Below, in pieces: positions 41,741 through 49,696 of a stretch of DNA of 64,000 nt (the stretch's first letter is position 1; the number at the start of each line of letters is the position of its first letter). Source of the DNA: Sphingomonas jatrophae (GTDB lineage: Bacteria; Pseudomonadota; Alphaproteobacteria; Sphingomonadales; Sphingomonadaceae). The notes under the pieces are model-generated. The model searched no databases. It was not told the DNA's origin and saw only the letters and a list, made by a program, of their open reading frames with translations. Both the position numbers and the translations under genes were made by a program. The stretch spans positions 496,001 through 560,000 of the forward strand of contig NZ_FOZG01000002.1 of assembly GCF_900113315.1 (NCBI RefSeq), in the 5' to 3' direction.

Positions 41741-44662
41741 ATGTTGTCGGTGGCGACGGTCCGCTCAGCTCAGGGCGCGGCGGGCTATTTCGCCGCCGAT
41801 AACTACTACACGGCCGACCAGCCCGAGGCGGCGGGCGAGTGGGTCGGCCGCGGCGCCGCGACGCTTGGTCTGGTCGGTCCGGTCGACCAGAAAGCGTTCG
41901 AAGCGGTACTTCGCGGCACGCTACCGAACGGTCAGCAGGTCGGCGTTCCGGAGCGGCACAGCGCCGGCGTCGACCTGACCTTTTCGCTTCCCAAGAGCTG
42001 GTCGCTGCTCGCCCTGGTCGGCGGCGATCGGCGCATCGTCGAAGCCTATCGCGAGGCCGTCAAACATACGCTCGCCTGGGCCGAAAAGAATGCTGCCGAG
42101 ACGCGAATGGAGGTGCGCGGGCGCGAGAAGGTGGTGGCCACGAACAACCTCGTGGTCGCGCTGTTCGAGCATGATACCAGTCGGGCGCACGATCCGCAGG
42201 CGCACCTCCATGCGGTGGTCGCGAACGTTACGCAGGGACCAGATGGCAAGTGGCGTGCTCTTCACAACGGCAAGCTCTGGCAGCTCAACACCTTGCTCAA
42301 CGCCATCGCCATGACTGGCTTTCGGGAGCGCTTGGAGGCGCTGGGGTACAGGGTCGGCGACCGCTCCCGCCACGGCAATTTCGAGGCGGCGGGGATCCCG
42401 CGCAATCTCGTGATGGCCTTCAGCACGCGCCGCCAGCAGATCCTCGCCAAGGTCGCGGAACTGGGCGCCAGAAGCCCCGCCGCGTTCGACGCCGCGACGC
42501 TCATGACCCGTCCGGACAAGGCGCCAGTCAGCGACCGTGCCGCGCTCTACACCAGCTGGCGGGGCAGCGCTGCCGAGGTCGGCCTGGATCTCGCGGGCGT
42601 GATGTCCGGCGCAGAGCGGATCGCCACTGCCACCGGCGCGCCCTGGGCGCGCCTGGCCCAATCGATCGGTTCGGTCGCGACGAGAATGAAGGATGTTGTC
42701 GGCGATCTCGGACGCAAGCTCGGGCTGGCGACAGGTGACCCGTACCTGCCGCGGCTAGGGCCAGGCCTTCGCCCGGACAGCGCCGCTGCGGCCCATGCGG
42801 TCGCCTCGGGTGTTCGTCATCTGGAGGCACGCGAGGCGGCCTTTGCGAGAACCGACCTCCTCAAGGCGGCGCTCGACACCGGGCTGCCCACCAACATCGA
42901 AGCGGTGGAGCGGCGTGTCGAGCAACTCCTCGCCGCAGGCGCGTTGGTGCGCGGCATGGGGCGTCGGGACACGATGCTCACGACCGCGCAGGGCATCGCG
43001 ACCGAGGCCGCGATCCTCGATGCGATCGAGGTCGGTCGCGGCCAGGGCCGTGCCTATCACACGATGGCGCACGCGCCCGCAGCGCTGCAGGCGGCCGCCA
43101 CCAAGCGGTCGGGGATCAGGCTGAACGCTGGCCAGCAGGCCGCCGGCACCATGCTGTTGTCCTCACCCAACCGCATCGTCGCGATCCAGGGTGTCGCCGG
43201 CGCCGGCAAGAGCAGCGTTCTCGCGCCCGCAGCCGAGATCATCTTGAGCCACGGTGACAAGGTGATCGGGCTCGCGGTCCAGAACACCCTGGTGCAGATG
43301 CTCCAGCGCGAAACCGGTATCCCGTCGATGACCGTCGCGCGCTTCCTGAAGACGCATGAAGCCGCACTCCGTCCCACCCCGGATCCGATCGCTCTGGCGC
43401 AGGCGCGGACTTCGCTCGGCGGTGCAGCGATCCTCGTCGACGAGGCCTCGATGCTGTCGAACCGCGACCAGTTGAGCCTCGTCCGGCTCGCCAATCTGGC
43501 CGGTGTCGGACGCCTGGCGTTCGTGGGCGATGCCCGTCAGCTCGGCGCGGTGGACGCGGGCAAGCCCTTCTCGGTCATGCAGCAGGCAGGCGCACCGATG
43601 GCCCAGATGAGCGAGAATCTTCGCGCGCGCAGCGAGGATATTCGCACAGCGGCTGCCGCGGCGCAGATCGGTGCCGTTGACCGCGCGATGGAAGCGTTGC
43701 GGCCCTTCACTGTCGAAGCGCCGGATCGGGCGAGCGCGGAGGCGGCCGACCGCTGGCTGGCGCTGCCGGACGCCGATCGGGCACGCACCGCGATCTACGC
43801 GTCAGGGCGACGCCTGCGCGCCGAGGTGAACAGCGCGGTTCAGGCCGGCCTGCTCGCGCGCGGCGAGCTCGGTCCCGGCAAGCTGAATCTGACCGTCCTC
43901 GATCGTGTCAGCCTGACCGACGAGGAGCTGCGCTATCCGCATAGCTACGCGACCGGGATGGTCGTCGAGATCAGCCGCGCGCAGCCGGGCCTGCGACTGC
44001 CTCGTGCCCGTTCCACCGTCGAGCGCGTCGATGCGCTCGCCGGAACGGTCACGCTCAAGCTGTCGGGTGGCGCGGAGCGCGTCATCCGCCCTGCCAGGCT
44101 CCGCATTCGTGACGGTGCTTCCCCCGTCCAGCTCTACGAGCAGAAGAGCCTGACGCTCCACGAGCGCGACCGGATCCGGTGGACCGCCAACGATCACGAT
44201 CGCGGCCTCTTCAACGCCGACCAGGCGCAGGTGCTGGCGATCGACCGCGGGCGGGTGACGGTCGCGACCAGCCAGGGATTGACGGTCACAATGCGTGCCG
44301 ATGATCCGATGCTCTCGCGGCTGGATCTCGCTTATGCGCTCAACGCTCACATGGCGCAGGGCCTGACCTCGGATCGGGGGATCGCGGTGATCGAAACCCG
44401 TGATGCGAAGCTCGTCAATCAGCAGACCTTCCTGGTGACCGTGACGCGCCTGCGGGACTCGCTGACGCTGATCGTCGACAATGCCGACAAGCTCCAGGCC
44501 AAGCTGGCGCGCAATCCGGGCGGCAAAACCTCAGCCCTGGAGACGAGCGGTCAGCTGCGATCCGCACCGGGCAGAGACAGCAGTCGCGCATCCGTCACTT
44601 CTCCGGAGCGAAGCCTGGATCTCGAACCCGGCCGCAGCAGGCCCTATGACATCGGCATCTGA
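41741..44662 (+). CDS. traI: MobF relaxase-helicase (TraI/TrwC family)
   Basis: Protein of 973 aa. The TrwC relaxase domain (about 1-300) has N-terminal tyrosines (AAGYFAADNYY) and the metal-binding histidines in HDTSRAHDPQAHLH (144-157). A RecD-like helicase domain follows with Walker A GVAGAGKS at 484-491 and VDEASMLS. It nicks oriT, stays covalently bound and unwinds the strand. It is shorter than F TraI (1756 aa) and close to TrwC (966 aa). Confidence 0.94.
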   Translation: MLSVATVRSAQGAAGYFAADNYYTADQPEAAGEWVGRGAATLGLVGPVDQKAFEAVLRGTLPNGQQVGVPERHSAGVDLTFSLPKSWSLLALVGGDRRIVEAYREAVKHTLAWAEKNAAETRMEVRGREKVVATNNLVVALFEHDTSRAHDPQAHLHAVVANVTQGPDGKWRALHNGKLWQLNTLLNAIAMTGFRERLEALGYRVGDRSRHGNFEAAGIPRNLVMAFSTRRQQILAKVAELGARSPAAFDAATLMTRPDKAPVSDRAALYTSWRGSAAEVGLDLAGVMSGAERIATATGAPWARLAQSIGSVATRMKDVVGDLGRKLGLATGDPYLPRLGPGLRPDSAAAAHAVASGVRHLEAREAAFARTDLLKAALDTGLPTNIEAVERRVEQLLAAGALVRGMGRRDTMLTTAQGIATEAAILDAIEVGRGQGRAYHTMAHAPAALQAAATKRSGIRLNAGQQAAGTMLLSSPNRIVAIQGVAGAGKSSVLAPAAEIILSHGDKVIGLAVQNTLVQMLQRETGIPSMTVARFLKTHEAALRPTPDPIALAQARTSLGGAAILVDEASMLSNRDQLSLVRLANLAGVGRLAFVGDARQLGAVDAGKPFSVMQQAGAPMAQMSENLRARSEDIRTAAAAAQIGAVDRAMEALRPFTVEAPDRASAEAADRWLALPDADRARTAIYASGRRLRAEVNSAVQAGLLARGELGPGKLNLTVLDRVSLTDEELRYPHSYATGMVVEISRAQPGLRLPRARSTVERVDALAGTVTLKLSGGAERVIRPARLRIRDGASPVQLYEQKSLTLHERDRIRWTANDHDRGLFNADQAQVLAIDRGRVTVATSQGLTVTMRADDPMLSRLDLAYALNAHMAQGLTSDRGIAVIETRDAKLVNQQTFLVTVTRLRDSLTLIVDNADKLQAKLARNPGGKTSALETSGQLRSAPGRDSSRASVTSPERSLDLEPGRSRPYDIGI

Positions 44663-44734
44663 TCCGATCTGTTTAGATCAGGAGGCCGTGGCTCGGCGTG
44701 GTCAAATGGTCCGCGCTGACTATGGTGTCTGTCC

Positions 44735-44935
44735 ATGCCGATGACCCAGGACCAGGAGCGATGGGCTGAAGCGCTCGCGATCGAGCGGCTTCATGGCGGG
44801 CGGGCCATGGCTTGGGTTCTCGGGCGGATCGAGGCGCTTCGGGCGAAGGGCGACAGCCTGGGCGTCGAGCGCTTCACCATCCCCGCCGCGCGTCTGGAAC
44901 AGCTTCAGGTCGGTCAGCACTCGACAGTCGGCTGA
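44735..44935 (+). CDS. Hypothetical protein
   Basis: Protein of 66 aa, one or two helices (QDQERWAEALAIERLHGGRA, then GRIEALRAKGD). Similar short proteins accompany sphingomonad plasmid genes. A second ATG lies two codons in. No function is suggested beyond position after the relaxase. Confidence 0.58.
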   Translation: MPMTQDQERWAEALAIERLHGGRAMAWVLGRIEALRAKGDSLGVERFTIPAARLEQLQVGQHSTVG

Positions 44936-44993
44936 ATGCACCGACGCGTCGACCGATGCCTGAACCGGCCAGCCACCCGCTCGTTCGGAGCAG

Positions 44994-45356
44994 ATGTCTT
45001 CACTCGAGACCGCCTCCGTCGCAACGACATCAGCGCCACCCCTGGTCACTCCTGACGGCCGCTACATCGTCGTGCGTGGCCGGCTCTGGCGGCGGTCCAA
45101 CTCTGGCCTTGATGATCAGCAGCGCAAGGCGCTCACTGACGAGCTGATGAGCGCCCGGCGGGCCGTGGGCGCAGCCCTGCGCGCCCGAGACGAGGTCGCA
45201 CTCGCCGCCGCGCGGACGCGGGTGCATGACGCAAAGGTCGCGCTGAGTGAGCGTGGTCCTGTTTGGTGGATCGACGGCACGCCTGACCAGAACCGGCGGA
45301 TGGCGTGGAACACCGTTTATGCCGACTGGTACGCAGCCCTCGGGAGTAAGGCATGA
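44994..45356 (+). CDS. Hypothetical protein with a Trp-rich end
   Basis: Protein of 120 aa: an extended start, the segment DGRYIVVRGRLWRRSNSGL, a long charged helix (residues 42-85) and VWWIDGTPDQNRRMAWNTVY. Small proteins of this layout commonly sit directly before SAM methyltransferase genes, and here its stop overlaps the methyltransferase ATG (ATGA). The function is unknown. Confidence 0.75.
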   Translation: MSSLETASVATTSAPPLVTPDGRYIVVRGRLWRRSNSGLDDQQRKALTDELMSARRAVGAALRARDEVALAAARTRVHDAKVALSERGPVWWIDGTPDQNRRMAWNTVYADWYAALGSKA

Positions 45357-45976
45357 GCGACGCCGACGCGCTGGGTCTGCCGCCCGAGGCGTTCGCCAAG
45401 CAGGACGGCGGGGACGACCTCGACTTCTATGCGCCGCCTCGCCTGGTCACGCACATCGATGAACCGGCGATCGAGGCTCTCACCAGACACTATGGCGAGA
45501 AACTGAAACCGGGCGATCGCGTCCTTGACCTCATGTCCAGCTGGGTCAGCCACCTGCCGGGCACCCTCGACCTCGAGGTCGTCGGCCACGGCATGAATGC
45601 GGACGAGCTCGCCGCCAATCCGCGCCTCAAGCGGTGGTTCGTCCAGGACCTCAACCAGAATGCCGTCCTGCCGGAGCCAGCCGATGCGTTCGACGCGGTG
45701 CTGGTGTGTGTCGGCGTCCAGTATCTCCAGAACCCGCTGACCGTGTTCCGCGAGATCAGGCGCGTCCTCAAACCCAACGGCGTGGCGATCGCCAGCTTCT
45801 CGAACCGGTGCTTTCCGACAAAGGCGGTGGCGATCTGGCGCGCGCTCGACATGAACGGCCAAGCAGCGCTCATCCGGCTCTACCTTGAGAGAGCCGGCTT
45901 CCACGATGTCCAAACTCATGTGCTCGCGGACGGTCGGAAGAGCGATCCGCTGGTCGCTGCGGAGGCGCGTGCCTGA
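45353..45976 (+). CDS. Class I SAM-dependent methyltransferase
   Basis: Protein of 207 aa. The seven-strand fold can be traced: VLDLMSSWVSHLP (motif I), then VVGHGMNADEL, FDAVLVCVGVQYLQNP and IRRVLKPNGVAIASF. Motif I lacks the usual Gly-rich loop, a variation seen in this family. The target is unknown. It is coupled to the gene upstream and converges on the HhH gene. Confidence 0.85.
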   Translation: MSDADALGLPPEAFAKQDGGDDLDFYAPPRLVTHIDEPAIEALTRHYGEKLKPGDRVLDLMSSWVSHLPGTLDLEVVGHGMNADELAANPRLKRWFVQDLNQNAVLPEPADAFDAVLVCVGVQYLQNPLTVFREIRRVLKPNGVAIASFSNRCFPTKAVAIWRALDMNGQAALIRLYLERAGFHDVQTHVLADGRKSDPLVAAEARA

Positions 45977-45978
45977 GG

Positions 45979-46164
45979 TCAGCCGAAGCGGACGGTATCC
46001 TCCAGCCCGGCAGTCTTGCCCGCCATGCCGGGCACCTCCTCGAGCTGCCGCACCGCCTCGAACCGGCCCCGCTCCTCGCGGTAGCGGACGATCTCGAACC
46101 CGTGCCCCGTCAGCTGCGGAACCGCATCGATCTCGTCGGCAGATGCCGTGTTGATGTCGATCAT
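45979..46164 (-). CDS. ComEA-like helix-hairpin-helix protein
   Basis: Protein of 61 aa (MIDINTASADEIDAVPQLTG, then GFEIVRYREERGRF and LEEVPGMAGK), two HhH motifs as in the ComEA DNA-binding repeat. It is standalone and without a signal peptide. The start overlaps the cupin gene's stop (ATGA), so it is third in a minus-strand operon of deaminase, cupin and HhH genes. It may bind DNA non-specifically. Confidence 0.75.
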   Translation of the reverse strand: MIDINTASADEIDAVPQLTGHGFEIVRYREERGRFEAVRQLEEVPGMAGKTAGLEDTVRFG

Positions 46165-46661
46165 GCCTCTTTGCTCCACAACCGAGTGAGCGCTCCGTCC
46201 GGACCATCGATCGGGTCGCCCTTCGGGAGCAGTACGGCCGCAATGCGCGCAAGCGTCGCACGATCCGCTGCCGTCCGGCAGACGTCCCAGTCCTGCCCTT
46301 GCGGATAGGCACCGACCAGCAGGAAATCGTCGCTCGCGCGGATACGGCAATGCCCGGTGCCCGCCGGCAGCACGAGGAGATCGCCCGCTTCGATCTGCAC
46401 CTGTCGGCCGCCCTCGCCGCCCAGCATCAGATCGGCCACGCCGCTGGTGCAGGCCAAGGCTTCGTGCGCCGTGGAATGATAATGGTGATAGGAATAGACG
46501 CCGTCGCGCCAGTCTGGCCGCCAGTCATTCCGGAGAAGCAGCGCCTCGACTGCATCCAGGTCGCCAGACGGCACAACACCGCGATAGACGAGCACCGGCA
46601 GCGCGGAATTGTTCGGCACCCAGCCGTTTTGGCCGAGCATCAGGGTTTCGGGCTCGCTCAC
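46161..46661 (-). CDS. Cupin-domain protein
   Basis: Protein of 166 aa with a single cupin barrel: YSYHHYHSTAHEALAC carries the metal-binding histidines and Glu, and GDLLVLPAGTGHCRI the second motif. Related proteins are small metal-dependent enzymes or sensors; no substrate can be named. The GTG start overlaps the deaminase stop (GTGA). Confidence 0.85.
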   Translation of the reverse strand: MSEPETLMLGQNGWVPNNSALPVLVYRGVVPSGDLDAVEALLLRNDWRPDWRDGVYSYHHYHSTAHEALACTSGVADLMLGGEGGRQVQIEAGDLLVLPAGTGHCRIRASDDFLLVGAYPQGQDWDVCRTAADRATLARIAAVLLPKGDPIDGPDGALTRLWSKEA

Positions 46662-47176
46662 AGGTTCGCCTGTTCCTCGCGCGGCAGGTCGGCATCAGGC
46701 GGATAATAGAGGTCGGCACACTCTTCGCGAAGGCAGCCACCCTCAATCACGATGTCGTCGCGGTAGGCGTCCGCGATGAACGACAGCGCATCGACATGCC
46801 GCGCCTCGAAATACATCGGGTGCACGTCCTCGCGTCCGGCACCATAGACGACGCGCCCGACCTTGGACCAGATCGAGGCCATGGTGCACATCCCGCAGGG
46901 CTGCAGGGTCGAGTAGAGCGTCGCTCCGCGCAACTCGAGCTCGCCCGTACCCTCGCAGGCGCGGCGGATCGCCATCATCTCGGCATGGGCGGTGGCGTCG
47001 GGCAGGTCATCGGTCTGGTTGCGCTCGGCGCTGATCTCACGGCCGTTCAGCACGATCACCGACCCGAGCGGTGAGGTCGACGGGTCCGAGCCCTTTGATC
47101 GGGCGATCTCGATCGCACGCCGCATCCAACGCTCGTCTTCCTCGGTCAGCACACGATCCTCTCCCTTGACCAACAT
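46658..47176 (-). CDS. Nucleoside/nucleobase deaminase (CDA fold)
   Basis: Protein of 172 aa. Zinc-binding HAEMMAIRR holds the His ligand and catalytic Glu, and TLQPCGMCTMA the two Cys ligands, as in guanine, cytosine or tRNA adenosine deaminases. The frame runs 39 codons further upstream. A start at 47194 would lie inside the SOS-type box, and starts beyond it would run into imuA, so 47176 is used. First gene of the minus-strand operon; possible SOS control. Confidence 0.87.
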   Translation of the reverse strand: MLVKGEDRVLTEEDERWMRRAIEIARSKGSDPSTSPLGSVIVLNGREISAERNQTDDLPDATAHAEMMAIRRACEGTGELELRGATLYSTLQPCGMCTMASIWSKVGRVVYGAGREDVHPMYFEARHVDALSFIADAYRDDIVIEGGCLREECADLYYPPDADLPREEQANL

Positions 47177-47188
47177 GGCCTCGCGCTG

Positions 47189-47203
47189 GAACATATAGCG
47201 AAC
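47189..47203. promoter_or_regulatory. SOS-type box (GAAC-N7-GAAC) before imuA
   Basis: GAAC, seven bases (ATATAGC), GAAC, matching the alphaproteobacterial LexA consensus and nearly identical in its inner bases to the box beside the plasmid S24 repressor. It sits between divergent operons, imuA-imuB-dnaE2 (plus) and deaminase-cupin-HhH (minus), and could govern both. Confidence 0.82.
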
Positions 47204-47205
47204 AA

Positions 47206-47985
47206 ATGAGTCGATTCCGCCTGATGCCTGAGGCCAGTACCCGAACCGAGATTTTGGCGCACCTGCGGGAGGCGATCGCTGACGTGCGCTCACGAGAGGC
47301 GGCTGCCCTGCCTTTTGAGATCGCCCAATTGGACGACCGGCTTGCGGACCGCGGCCTGGATGGTGCCGCCCTGCACGAGATCGCTCCTGCCGCTCCAGCG
47401 CTCAGCGATGAGGCTGCGGCGACCTTATTTGTCGCGGGCATCGCCGCTCGAATGGCAGCGATGACGGACGCCCGGGTTCTCTGGGTGGTGAGCCGGTTCG
47501 ACCTCTACGCACCGGGACTTGAGCAAGTCGGTCTCAGCCCCGAGCGTCTGATCTTCGCCGAAGGGCGCGAGGACCGGGACGTGCTCGCTCTGATGGAGGA
47601 CGGCCTCCGACATGGCGCTCTGGCGGCGGTCATCGGCGAGGTCCGGCGCGCCGACATGACAGCGAGCCGGCGACTGCAACTGGCCGCCGATGCGGGAAAG
47701 ACGCCTGCCTTTCTGTCGCGTCGGTGGCGACGGCAGGGCGTCTGCCCGCTGACCGAACTTTCCGCTGCGTCGACGCGCTGGCGCATCGGTTGCGCTCCCT
47801 CCGCGCGATTGCCGGCTTCGGGCGTCGGCCGGCCGCGCTGGACCGTCGAGCTTGTCCGTCAGCGGGGCGGCAACCCCTTCTCTCTTCTACTCGAGGCTTG
47901 CGATGACACGGGTCGCCTCGCTCTTCCTGCCGCGGCTCAGCATCGAGCGGCTCCGGCGGTTGGAGCGGCCGCGCGCGCTGCCTGA
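47206..47985 (+). CDS. imuA: ImuA, mutasome accessory protein
   Basis: Protein of 259 aa related to RecA/SulA-like ImuA proteins (LHEIAPAAPALSDEAA, then RVLWVVSRFDLYAPGLEQVGL). It works with ImuB and DnaE2 in damage-induced mutagenesis; in the family it interacts with RecA. The ATG lies 2 bases after the SOS-type box, so the in-frame ATG at 47224 may be the true start. It overlaps the imuB start. Confidence 0.88.
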   Translation: MSRFRLMPEASTRTEILAHLREAIADVRSREAAALPFEIAQLDDRLADRGLDGAALHEIAPAAPALSDEAAATLFVAGIAARMAAMTDARVLWVVSRFDLYAPGLEQVGLSPERLIFAEGREDRDVLALMEDGLRHGALAAVIGEVRRADMTASRRLQLAADAGKTPAFLSRRWRRQGVCPLTELSAASTRWRIGCAPSARLPASGVGRPRWTVELVRQRGGNPFSLLLEACDDTGRLALPAAAQHRAAPAVGAAARAA

Positions 47986-49696
47986 GCCGCGTGCCCTCCA
48001 GCCTCTCCCCGTCGATGACGACCCCGGTGCCTGTTCGGTGCCGCGGGGCGGCAACTGGCGTCCGGGCGCCCGTTGGGCTCGGGAGGGCACTCCCGATCGC
48101 GCACAGGTCGCGGCGGCGGCAAAGGCCCTGCCTCGTCACCAGCAGCCCACGATGCGCGAACTGGGGCGGAGATCGGAAGCGGCCGTACATCCGTTCAAGG
48201 GCGGGCAGAACGCGCCACTAGCGTCGACTGGCACTGGCGCCGAGAACCCGTCGCCGTCAGCCCCGCCGTTGATCCTCGCAGCCCAGGTCGGCAACAAGCA
48301 GCTGATCTCGGCCGCCTGCCCGGCTGCGCTGGGACTTGGGCTCACGCCCGGAATGGCCGTGACCCAGGCACGCGCACTCGTGCCAGAGCTCGACATCCGC
48401 CCTGCAGAGCCGGCCGCAGATGCCGCGTTGCTGGACCAGCTCGTGCTCCATGCCGTGCGCCACTGGACCCCGACCGCGGCGGTGAGCGGCGCGGATGGCA
48501 TCTGGCTTGACCTGACCGGCGTCACGCACCTGTTCGGCGGCGAGGACCGCTTCTGCGCCCGCGTGCTCGCCTTCTGCGGGCGACTACGCCTGACGGCACG
48601 GGTCGCGGTTGCGGGAACGCCGGGCGCAGCGCATGCGCTCGCGCGGTTCGGCAGGCGGACGATCGAGCAGATCGAGGCCGGTCGCGAAGCCCAGGTCCTG
48701 GCACCGCTGCCGCTTGCCAGTCTCCGCATCTCCCCGGACGCGCTGGCCGCGGCCGCCCGTTTCGGGCTGGAGCGGGTCGGCGACCTGCTGCCGCTTCCGC
48801 GCGGGCCGCTCGCCCGCCGGCTGGGTCTCGCCAGCATTCGTCGGCTCGATGAGGCCCTCGGACGGGTGGCGGAGCCGATCATCCCGGTGGTTCCCGAGGA
48901 AGTACCGGTGGCGACACTGCGGCTGCTCGAGCCGATCGGGACGGCCGAAGCGATTGAGCAGGTCATCGGGGACCTTCTTGCCGATCTGGTCGCACAGCTC
49001 CGAGCGCGTGGACTTGGTGCGCGCACCCTGATGCTCGCGCTCGATCGTGTCGACGGGAGCGAACAGCGCCTCAGCATCGGCACGGTCAGGGCGAGCCGCG
49101 ATGCCGCCCATCTCGCGCGCCTTTTCCATCTGCGCGTCGAGCGCATCGATCCGGGCCTTGGCATCGAGACGATGCGGCTCGCGGCGGTGCGATCGGAGCC
49201 GCTCGGTGCGACGGCGCTCGGGCCCGCGCTCGCCGACGGTCCCGGGACAGCGGACCTCGCCACTCTGGTCGATCAACTGGCGGGCCGCGCAGGCTCACAC
49301 GCGCTGTTTACGATCGGCTCGGTGCAGAGTGACGTGCCCGAGCGTGCCACCGTTCGCGACGAGCCACTGGCGAGCCCGCGCGGCTGGCCGGCCTGGAAGC
49401 GCCCCGTGCACCTGCTCCGGCGTCCCGAGCCCTTGACCAATGTGGTGGCGCTGCTGCCCGACCATCCGCCGCGCCGCTTCCGCTGGCGGGGGTCTGTGCA
49501 TGTGGTCGTCGCCGGTGACGGACCCGAGCGGATCCATGGCGAGTGGTGGCGGCGCGATGGCGAGGTCTGGGCCGTCCGAGATTATTTCCGGGTGGAGGAC
49601 GAGCAGGGCGCGCGCTTCTGGCTGTTCCGTCGCGGCGACGGCGTGGACACCGCGACCGGCGATCTCAGCTGGTACATGCACGGGCTGTTCGGCTGA
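47903..49696 (+). CDS. imuB: ImuB, Y-family polymerase-like mutasome hub
   Basis: Protein of 597 aa, a Y-family polymerase homologue. The N-terminus [19 protein letters not shown] lacks the catalytic Asp found at this place in DinB/UmuC, as expected for ImuB, which serves as a scaffold between the beta clamp and DnaE2. An [17 protein letters not shown] segment marks the palm. The frame extends upstream into imuA; a GAGG precedes this ATG. Confidence 0.91.
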   Translation: MTRVASLFLPRLSIERLRRLERPRALPEPRALQPLPVDDDPGACSVPRGGNWRPGARWAREGTPDRAQVAAAAKALPRHQQPTMRELGRRSEAAVHPFKGGQNAPLASTGTGAENPSPSAPPLILAAQVGNKQLISAACPAALGLGLTPGMAVTQARALVPELDIRPAEPAADAALLDQLVLHAVRHWTPTAAVSGADGIWLDLTGVTHLFGGEDRFCARVLAFCGRLRLTARVAVAGTPGAAHALARFGRRTIEQIEAGREAQVLAPLPLASLRISPDALAAAARFGLERVGDLLPLPRGPLARRLGLASIRRLDEALGRVAEPIIPVVPEEVPVATLRLLEPIGTAEAIEQVIGDLLADLVAQLRARGLGARTLMLALDRVDGSEQRLSIGTVRASRDAAHLARLFHLRVERIDPGLGIETMRLAAVRSEPLGATALGPALADGPGTADLATLVDQLAGRAGSHALFTIGSVQSDVPERATVRDEPLASPRGWPAWKRPVHLLRRPEPLTNVVALLPDHPPRRFRWRGSVHVVVAGDGPERIHGEWWRRDGEVWAVRDYFRVEDEQGARFWLFRRGDGVDTATGDLSWYMHGLFG

